From Streptomyces xiaopingdaonensis (lineage in GTDB: Bacteria > Actinomycetota > Actinomycetes > Streptomycetales > Streptomycetaceae): DNA of 47,635 nt. Shown piece by piece: positions 26,469-31,940 of the stretch. The stretch spans positions 1-47,635 of the forward strand of contig NZ_AJTQ01000071.1 in the NCBI RefSeq assembly GCF_000262345.1, in the 5' to 3' direction. The notes beneath the pieces were generated by a model. It was given only the letters and a program-made list of their open reading frames with translations, was not told the DNA's origin and searched no databases. Within the stretch, counting starts at the first letter, position 1; every line of letters starts with the position of its first letter. Position numbers and translations under genes: made by a program.

Positions 26469-27719
26469 ATGAGCGACACCGCCGACCGACGCCGTGAGTT
26501 CGGCGCCTACCTCGCCGGTCTGCGGCGGCACTCCGACCGCTCGCAACGGCAGTTCGCCGCCGTGCTCTGCGCCGTGTCCGGCGCCCAGTCACTCACGCGG
26601 AACGAGGTCTCCCGGTGGGAGCGCGGGGAGCGCATCCCGGATGTGTGGCTGCCCACCTTCGCGCGGGTACTCGGCGTGCCGCTGCGTGAGCTGGAGCAAG
26701 CAGCCGCGTACGCCCGGGGGGACGCTCAGGCCGGACTGCCCCGGATCGCGGCCACCCTCGCGGACCTACTGCCCGACGGGGACGCGCTGGAGCCCCTGGC
26801 GGCTCCCCGCGGCCGTCGGGTCGGTGCCACCACCGTGGAGGGCCTGGCGGCTCGCGTGCACGGCCTCCGGCTCGCGGACGACGTGCTGTCCGGCGGGGAC
26901 CTGATCGCCCCCGCATTCCGTGAGCTGCGCGCCGCCGTCCGGCTGTACCGCGAGTCCGAGCATTCCGAGGAGACGGGGCGTGGCCTGCTGGTGCAGGTCG
27001 GGGAGTTGGGGCAGATCGCCGGGTGGATCGCCTCGGACGCCGGTCGGGGCGAGGAAGCGGAGCACACCTACCGGCTCGGCCTCTCGGCCGCCCGCCAGGC
27101 CGGGGATGCGCCGCTGGTTGCACAGCTCGCGGGCAGCCTCGGCTACCATCTGACCAACAGCGGCCGGGAGCGGGAGGGTCTGGAGTGGACGAAGGCAGCC
27201 GTTGCGGAGGCCGGGCCGGACGCTCCGGCCACGACACGCGCCCTGTTCCTCGATCGCGTGGCGTGGGCGCATACGCGTGCCGGGGAGACGCAACCGGCTC
27301 TACGGGCGCTCGGGGAGGCGCACGCCGCCCTGGACACCACGGACGGCCCTCCGGCGCCGACGTGGGCGTACTGGGTGAACCGCGAAGAGCTGGAGGTCAT
27401 GGACGCCCGGGTGTTCACCGAACTGCGCCGCCCGCTGCGTGCGGTGCCGCTGCTTCAGCACGTGCTGGGACGGTACGACGCCACGCACGCCCGGGAGGTC
27501 GCGCTGTACCGCTCGTGGCTGGCCGTGGCACTGGCCGACGCCAACGAGCCCGAGCAGGCCGCCGAAGAGGCCCGCCGCGTCATCGACACGTCCGGGGATA
27601 TTTCCTCGGAGCGCACGGCGGAGAGGGCCCGTACGGTCCTGCACCGACTGAAGCGGCACGAGAACGTACCCGAGGCGCGCGAAGTGCTGGCTGACTACGG
27701 GCACTTGTTGCTCACGTAG
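26469..27719 (+). CDS. XRE-family regulator with C-terminal TPR-like repeats
   Basis: 416-residue transcription regulator. The N-terminal helix-turn-helix (residues 8-80) has a recognition region NEVSRWERGERIPD. The remaining 330 residues are Ala/Glu-rich helical hairpins resembling TPR repeats (ARQAGDAPLVAQLAGSLGYH; ERTAERARTVLHRL), usually a ligand- or peptide-sensing domain. AAGGGGGGG precedes the ATG. It is divergent from the ATPase-domain gene, so the 151-base region between them probably carries a shared control site. The stop codon is overlapped by a minus-strand coding-like remnant. Confidence 0.88.
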   Translation: MSDTADRRREFGAYLAGLRRHSDRSQRQFAAVLCAVSGAQSLTRNEVSRWERGERIPDVWLPTFARVLGVPLRELEQAAAYARGDAQAGLPRIAATLADLLPDGDALEPLAAPRGRRVGATTVEGLAARVHGLRLADDVLSGGDLIAPAFRELRAAVRLYRESEHSEETGRGLLVQVGELGQIAGWIASDAGRGEEAEHTYRLGLSAARQAGDAPLVAQLAGSLGYHLTNSGREREGLEWTKAAVAEAGPDAPATTRALFLDRVAWAHTRAGETQPALRALGEAHAALDTTDGPPAPTWAYWVNREELEVMDARVFTELRRPLRAVPLLQHVLGRYDATHAREVALYRSWLAVALADANEPEQAAEEARRVIDTSGDISSERTAERARTVLHRLKRHENVPEAREVLADYGHLLLT

Positions 27720-27924
27720 TTGCACAGCTCCCTCGCCCACGTCTCATTGGCGTACAGCGTCCGCAAGAGGTCACCCAACCTCTCTGCGCTCTCCGCCACG
27801 CGACACCGCGACTCTGATCCACGCAGGACGATGACCGGAGAGGCGCAGGAGCGGAGCAACAGCGCCCGAGCAACGACGAGTTGGCGGACCGGGCGAGTCG
27901 TTGCGCCGCGTCGTCGTGGAGCAC
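27695..27924 (-). pseudogene. Possible remnant of a small protein gene
   Basis: Coding-like sequence is split between two frames. The upstream frame reads VLHDDAAQRLARSANSSLLG; the downstream frame ends AERLGDLLRTLYANETWARE and then LCNYVSNKCP with GC-rich third positions. One frameshift would join them into a roughly 75-residue protein. No start with a good ribosome binding site was found, and the end overlaps the XRE gene by 25 bases. I do not recognise the family. It could instead be chance. Confidence 0.25.
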
Positions 27925-27946
27925 CCGGCCTCGCTGGAGGCGCAGG

Positions 27947-27970
27947 CGGGCCGTACCGCGGCGCGGCCCG
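27947..27970 (-). terminator. Hairpin downstream of terD
   Basis: CGGGCCG and CGGCCCG form a perfect 7-bp stem around a 10-base loop, 29 bases after the terD stop on the minus strand. A factor-independent terminator without U-tract is plausible. Confidence 0.5.
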
Positions 27971-27999
27971 AACGGTGTCGCCGGGCCGCGCGGGCCGGT

Positions 28000-28575
28000 T
28001 CAGACGTTGACGCCGAAGTCCTGGGCGATGCCCGCGAGTCCGGAGGCGTAGCCTTGGCCGACGGCGCGGAACTTCCACTCGGCGCCGTGGCGGTAGAGCT
28101 CGCCGAAGACCATCGCGGTCTCCGTCGCGGCGTCCTCGGTGAGGTCGTAGCGGGCGAGTTCGGAGCCGTCGGCGCTGTTGACGACGCGGATGAAGGCGTT
28201 GCGGACCTGGCCGAAGCTCTGGTTCCGCTCCTCGGCGTCGTAGATCGAGACGGGGAAGACGACCTTCTCGACCTCGGCGGGCACCTGGGAGAGGTCGACC
28301 TGGATCTGCTCGTCGTCCCCGCCGCTGCCGCCGGTGAGGTCGTCGCCGGAGTGCACCACCGAACCCTCGGGGCTGCGCAGGTTGTTGAAGAAGACGAAGT
28401 GCTGATCGCTGGGGACCTTGCCGGCCGCGTCGCAGAGGAGTGCGGAGGCGTCGAGGTCGTAGTCGGCACCCGTGGTGGTGCGGACCTCCCAGCCGAGGCC
28501 CACCATGACGGCGGTGAGCCCGGGGGCCTCCTTGCTCAGCGAGACGTTGCCGCCCTTGGACAGGGTCACACCCAT
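28000..28575 (-). CDS. TerD family protein
   Basis: 191-residue calcium-binding stress protein of the TerD/CABP family, linked to tellurite resistance and, in Streptomyces, to development. It starts [20 protein letters not shown]. Acidic calcium sites are seen in [19 protein letters not shown] and [17 protein letters not shown], followed by [18 protein letters not shown] and the terminal [11 protein letters not shown] block. GGAGG lies 7 bases before the ATG. No terZABC operon partner is adjacent. A perfect palindrome 116 bases upstream is also found before the two-helix membrane protein gene and may be a shared operator. Confidence 0.95.
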   Translation of the reverse strand: MGVTLSKGGNVSLSKEAPGLTAVMVGLGWEVRTTTGADYDLDASALLCDAAGKVPSDQHFVFFNNLRSPEGSVVHSGDDLTGGSGGDDEQIQVDLSQVPAEVEKVVFPVSIYDAEERNQSFGQVRNAFIRVVNSADGSELARYDLTEDAATETAMVFGELYRHGAEWKFRAVGQGYASGLAGIAQDFGVNV

Positions 28576-28690
28576 GGGAATACCTCCACTGCTTCTCTGC
28601 CGCCGCGGACCGTCCCGCGTGCGGTGCGGGTGATACGCGGGGTGGTGTGCTGCTGCGTGGTGAACGGGCCGGGCGCGCGCGGAGTTCCAA

Positions 28691-28702
28691 GATTGCGCAA
28701 TC
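28691..28702. promoter_or_regulatory. 12-bp palindrome GATTGCGCAATC, copy 1 (upstream of terD)
   Basis: Perfect palindrome 116 bases upstream of the terD start. Read on the minus strand the similarity to copy 2 extends to AG(T/G) before and GGAA after the palindrome. The TTGCGCAA core resembles operators of Lrp/AsnC-type regulators, but no such gene is in the window. Confidence 0.5.
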
Positions 28703-28760
28703 ACTTAACTGCGACTGACCGGCGGGTTCCGCTCCGCGCGGGGCTTTGTGGCGACCCTGC

Positions 28761-28793
28761 GCCGAACTCGTTGAGTGCGCGGGGTAGTTCGGC
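28761..28793. other. 8-bp hairpin in terD upstream region
   Basis: GCCGAACT pairs perfectly with AGTTCGGC across a 17-base loop. It may be a terminator or part of a small RNA; no promoter was recognised for it. Confidence 0.3.
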
Positions 28794-29013
28794 TCGACGA
28801 GCTGGGGCCTGTCGGAGAGAAGTACGCGCCGTCGCACACAGACGTGCAAGGCCTCGAAGGCAATGCGAATCGGAGGCGAAGCCCCTCCGCGCCCTCGATG
28901 CTCGGGTCGCGGCGAGAGCCGAGCCCTTCGGGGAGTTTGGTGGTGAAGACCCGAACGCTTCTCACTTGCGGTTCTGCGGTGCTACATGCCCTGGCCGGCG
29001 GAGGTACGAACCG

Positions 29014-29229
29014 TCAGACGACGAACGTCCCTTTGTTGGGGAGCGTGGCCACCAATCCCCGGTCACGCAGTTCCCGCACCGCCCGGCGGACCGTGCCGGG
29101 TGCCACGCCGTACTGAGCGCCCATGTCCCGCTCGTTGGGTAGCCGCGCACCCTTCGGGAGTCGGCCGGTGCGGATCTCCTCCGCCACGGCGTCAGCGACC
29201 TTGACGTACTCGTACTGAATCTCTGTCAC
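29014..29229 (-). CDS. Minimal GntR-type winged-helix regulator (71 aa)
   Basis: DNA-binding protein reduced to the GntR winged helix: YEYVKVADAVAEEIRTG, PNERDMGAQYGVAPGTVRRA (recognition helix) and the wing KGTFVV at the C-terminus. No effector domain follows, unlike the FadR, HutC or YtrA classes, so ligand sensing is not evident. The GTG start has no Shine-Dalgarno sequence and lies inside a 19-base near-palindrome, pointing to autorepression at the start codon. It is divergent from the 96-residue protein gene, a gene pairing I recall from other Streptomyces. Confidence 0.88.
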   Translation of the reverse strand: MTEIQYEYVKVADAVAEEIRTGRLPKGARLPNERDMGAQYGVAPGTVRRAVRELRDRGLVATLPNKGTFVV

Positions 29230-29239
29230 AGTGCCAGAG
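29221..29239. promoter_or_regulatory. Near-perfect 19-base palindrome over GntR start codon
   Basis: CTCTGTCACAGTGCCAGAG has 8 of 9 arm bases paired around a central A. The GntR gene's GTG start (minus strand) lies inside it. This is a good candidate autoregulatory operator that would block initiation. Confidence 0.5.
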
Positions 29240-29309
29240 TGCGGCCCTCTGCCGCCGCACGCCGCTACAGGTGGTCCCGTAGTGTGGCATACAGTGGAGT
29301 GTGGCGGTA

Positions 29310-29315
29310 TAGAGT
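29310..29315 (+). promoter_or_regulatory. Possible -10 box for 96-residue protein gene
   Basis: TAGAGT matches TANNNT. Just upstream a direct repeat GTGTGGC...GTGG occurs twice (near 29282 and 29299), possibly a second regulator site. The start codon is about 75 bases downstream. Confidence 0.35.
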
Positions 29316-29391
29316 GGGTGGCTCGTGGAGAACCCCCGCGACCGTGTGACCGGCCCGGGGCATGGCCAACCGCTGAAGAGGAGCGATCGAC

Positions 29392-29682
29392 GTGTCCAAC
29401 CCTCGCGACATGCGCCGCGCGCCGTGGCGCACGCCGAACGGCGGACCGGCGTTCTTCGTCTCCGACGACCAAGACGGCATGCTTGCTGCACTCGCGGACA
29501 ATGCTGAGTCCACGCTCACCGAGAACGCGAGAACTACGCTGCAATTCGCGGACACGGTCCTCGCGAGGGGAGCCGCGGAGCCCATCGAGGTCCGCTACCT
29601 GGCCAAGACGCTGTACCAGTCGCTACAGGATGCGTTGTACGTTGCTGAGCTGCGCGGCGAACGCCTGGGAATGGAGGAGTAG
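29392..29682 (+). CDS. Hypothetical 96-residue protein divergent from small GntR
   Basis: Small acidic cytosolic protein starting MSNPRDMRRAPWRTPNGGPA. A helical core (MLAALADNAESTLTENAR; LQFADTVLARG) ends in VRYLAKTLYQSLQDALYVAE. No known domain was recognised. The GTG start has GAAGAGGAG 8 bases upstream. Regulation by the divergent GntR protein is likely from the arrangement. The VOC gene follows on the same strand after 126 bases. Confidence 0.75.
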   Translation: MSNPRDMRRAPWRTPNGGPAFFVSDDQDGMLAALADNAESTLTENARTTLQFADTVLARGAAEPIEVRYLAKTLYQSLQDALYVAELRGERLGMEE

Positions 29683-29795
29683 GCGCGCAAACCGGCGACG
29701 GGTGCGCATCGTTGGGCGCCGGGCAGCGGCGGCGGAGCACCCGCTTCCATAGCTGCGCGTTCCCCGGATGCGGCGTCGGTGTCAGTGCCGGGACC

Positions 29796-29801
29796 TATAA
29801 C
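29796..29801 (+). promoter_or_regulatory. Possible -10 box before VOC gene
   Basis: TATAAC lies 7 bases before the ATG, again suggesting a leaderless transcript. No -35 element is evident. Confidence 0.3.
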
Positions 29802-29808
29802 TGTGCGC

Positions 29809-30270
29809 ATGACTCCGGAACCCGTGCACTGGAAGCTCGTCGTCGACGCCCACGACCCGCACGCGCAGGCCGAGTTCTGGGCCGCCGCACTCCACTACAC
29901 GTTCGAGGACCACAGCGTCCTCATCGGCAAGCTCCTGGGGCTCGGCGCGATCACCCCGGAACTGGTGCTCCGCCACCGGGAGCGCGACGCCTGGCGGGAC
30001 GCCGCCGCGGTGCGCCATCCCGCCGACCCGCACGACCCGGAGAGCGGCACAGGACTCGGCCGCCGCCTGCTCTTCAACCGCGTCCCACTGCCGGAGGAGA
30101 CGGCGAAGAACCGTCTCCACATCGACCTGCACGGCCCCGAAGGCGCCCGCGATCCGGAGGTGCAGCGCCTCCGCGCCCTCGGCGCCCGCGTCGAGGCGCA
30201 CGTCGAGGAACCGGCGGGGAGCTGGACGGTGATGACGGACCCGGAAGGCAACGAGTTCTGCGTGCACTGA
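29809..30270 (+). CDS. VOC family protein
   Basis: 153-residue glyoxalase-like protein. It starts MTPEPVHWKLVVDAHDPHAQAEF, typical of the Streptomyces glyoxalase_6 type. A middle insertion rich in His/Asp/Arg (HPADPHDPESGTG) is followed by NRLHIDLHGPEG and the terminal SWTVMTDPEGNEFCVH. The possible metal ligands are the early His, the His of HIDLH and the terminal Glu. ATG is preferred to a GTG 10 codons upstream because a TATAAC box is placed for leaderless initiation at the ATG. Substrate unknown. Confidence 0.85.
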   Translation: MTPEPVHWKLVVDAHDPHAQAEFWAAALHYTFEDHSVLIGKLLGLGAITPELVLRHRERDAWRDAAAVRHPADPHDPESGTGLGRRLLFNRVPLPEETAKNRLHIDLHGPEGARDPEVQRLRALGARVEAHVEEPAGSWTVMTDPEGNEFCVH

Positions 30271-30339
30271 AGCAGCGCCGCCGGGTCGAGGGCGGTCGTG
30301 CGAGATCAGGCGGAGGGGCACAACGTTCAAGTGGCCAGC

Positions 30340-30760
30340 GCGGGTTGCTGCTGCGGTGTTGGATGCGGTGCCTCGGACATCGGGCGTGGAGACGCCCGGC
30401 GACGGGTGCGTGGCGCGTGGTGCCGGACGTGGAATGCCGGGGCGAGCATTGGGTGCCGGCCGCCGGTGCGGTACACGGGACGCCGAGAGGGCGCCGGGCA
30501 TGGACGCCGAGGGTGTCGGGCAAGCCGCATGCCGGACACGGGGCGCCGGACGCTGGTGCCGGACGTGGAATGCCGGGCGCCAAGCATCGGGCGCCGGACT
30601 GGATGCGGGACGCAGGTCGCGGGACGTAGGACGTCGGGTGCCGGACGCCGGACGCCGGACATGGGAACGGGAGACGTGGGGCGCCGGACGCGGGATGCCG
30701 AAAGCCGCATGCCGGGCGCGGGACGCCGGCCTCGACGGGGCCGCGCGAGACCGCCGATGA
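30340..30760. repeat. Degenerate GC-rich repeat block
   Basis: About 420 bases built from short variants of GGGACGCCGG and GCCGGACGC, strongly G-rich on the plus strand. Two exact longer duplications are visible. A 23-base unit beginning GGTGCCGGACGTGGAATGCC starts at 30419 and 30555. The 14-mer AAGCCGCATGCCGG occurs at 30522 and 30702. A pure heptamer run (CCGGACG) covers 30641-30660. All frames are low-complexity, and none has a supported start. The block fills the convergent space between the VOC gene and the membrane protein gene. Confidence 0.75.
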
Positions 30761-30847
30761 CGCGAGCACGCCCGCCGTGACTGCGTCGCCGCGCGCCAAC
30801 TCACGGGAAACAACCACGTCCCCGCCCCGCCGCCCGGTCGTCCCGTC

Positions 30848-31723
30848 TCAGTCCGACGTCCGCTCCGAGTCCCCCGGGGCGCTCCGCAGGCTGCGGAAGC
30901 CGGGGGTGGCGAAGTCGGGGCTGGAGAAGTCGGGAGCGGCGTACCCGGGGCCGTCCTCGGTGCCGTCGTCCTCCGTTTCGTCGGTGCCGGTGCCGGTGCC
31001 GGTGCCGGTGCCGGTGCCGCGCTGCGGCGGGAGCGTAACGCCCGCGGAGGGCGCCGAACGAGCGGGCGCATCACCGGTGTTGGAGCGCTGGCCGCCGCCG
31101 GGCCTGAGCTGCTTGCGCAGGTACGGGAGGACGCCGCGGTCCCGGAGAGCGGTGAGCCACGCTTCGCGTGCCTCGTCTTCCGCCTGCGCCGCCTCGGGGG
31201 AGACGGGGCCGTGCCGGTGGAGCGGACGGTTTCGCAGCGCCCCGACGGCGACGCCCACGAGGGCCGCGAGCAGCGCGACGAGCGCCACCACCAGAGTCGT
31301 CCAGCCCGCCGTGACCAACCCGTCGGCGAGCGGCGGGGGTTCGCTGAGTATCCGGAGGCCGTAGCCGCCCGCGAGGAAGACCAGCGCGGCGATGGCGGCG
31401 AGCGAGGGGACGATGGCGCCGAGCGCCTGGAGGACGGCGCGGGTCGTCCAGGGGGCGTGCGGCTCGTCGGGGTGTCTGCGGCGGGGGATGCCGGAGCGGG
31501 CCGGGCGGGGGCGCCTGCGGGCGAGGTAGGCGCGGTACTCGGGGGCGGCCGGTGCTGCCACGGAGTCGGTCGCGCGGAGCGCGCGGGCGCGCAGCCTGCG
31601 GGCGTCCAGGCGGGTTTCGGGAGCGTCGAGGAGGGATTCGATCTCATCGGAGCCGATCGCCTCGTCGAGTACCCTCTCGAACTCCGGCCTGTCCTCCGCC
31701 TTGAGACGGTTGGCGCGGTCCAT
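30848..31723 (-). CDS. Two-helix membrane protein with Gly-Thr repeat linker
   Basis: 291-residue protein. The N-terminal 90 residues are charged and helical (MDRANRLKAEDRPEFERVLD). Transmembrane segments lie at about 97-120 and 137-163. A soluble motif EAWLTALRDRGVLPYLRKQL (187-206), common in Streptomyces membrane proteins of unknown role, comes next. The tail has six Gly-Thr dipeptides (about 236-247), an acidic patch and SSPDFATPGF. ATG at MDRANR is chosen because GGGGG is 5 bases upstream; a GTG two codons earlier has poor spacing. A -10 box and the palindrome shared with terD lie upstream. Confidence 0.75.
   Translation of the reverse strand: MDRANRLKAEDRPEFERVLDEAIGSDEIESLLDAPETRLDARRLRARALRATDSVAAPAAPEYRAYLARRRPRPARSGIPRRRHPDEPHAPWTTRAVLQALGAIVPSLAAIAALVFLAGGYGLRILSEPPPLADGLVTAGWTTLVVALVALLAALVGVAVGALRNRPLHRHGPVSPEAAQAEDEAREAWLTALRDRGVLPYLRKQLRPGGGQRSNTGDAPARSAPSAGVTLPPQRGTGTGTGTGTGTDETEDDGTEDGPGYAAPDFSSPDFATPGFRSLRSAPGDSERTSD
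30983..31018. repeat. (GGTGCC)6 tandem repeat inside membrane protein gene
   Basis: Six perfect hexamer copies encode six Gly-Thr dipeptides on the minus strand. Slippage would change linker length without breaking the frame. Confidence 0.9.
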
Positions 31724-31864
31724 GGACACCCCCGGTTGCAGTGGAACGGCGTGCGTACGCCCGGCGGCCTTGCTGCGGGCGGCGGTGCGTGCACCGCTCC
31801 GCCTCCTCGACCGGCCGGCGGGGAGCCGCTCCGGCAGGCGAGCGTGAACGGTGCTGCACTCGCC

Positions 31865-31870
31865 ATTCTA
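31865..31870 (-). promoter_or_regulatory. -10 box of the membrane protein gene
   Basis: TAGAAT on the minus strand, placed so that the 12-bp palindrome lies in the spacer just upstream. Transcription would begin near 31858, giving a leader of about 130 bases. Confidence 0.5.
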
Positions 31871-31877
31871 TTTCCCG

Positions 31878-31889
31878 GATTGCGCAATC
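31878..31889. promoter_or_regulatory. 12-bp palindrome GATTGCGCAATC, copy 2
   Basis: Identical to the copy upstream of terD. On the minus strand it lies between the expected -35 position and TAGAAT, an ideal repressor position. Flanks share GGAA downstream with copy 1. Confidence 0.6.
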
Positions 31890-31940
31890 CCTAAAGCGAG
31901 TTGGTCACGCTCGGTCGGGTGGATTGCCGACTCGTCGCCT

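Larger units (their letters stand above)
28576..29013. other. Intergenic region upstream of terD, with palindrome and hairpin
   Basis: Contains the terD leader, the GATTGCGCAATC palindrome and an 8-bp hairpin, each annotated separately. GC is visibly lower than in neighbouring genes. A minus-strand 86-codon frame at 28705-28965 has weak third-position bias and no ribosome binding site, so it is not called. Confidence 0.5.

Noticed and set aside
28705..28965. 86-codon minus-strand frame upstream of terD
   Set aside because: Third-position GC is clearly lower than in real genes here, no ribosome binding site, and it overlaps the palindrome/promoter region.
25700..31900. Possible integrative element carrying the small GntR and XRE genes
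   Set aside because: No integrase, excisionase, replication or transfer gene, and no tRNA or flanking direct repeat was found.
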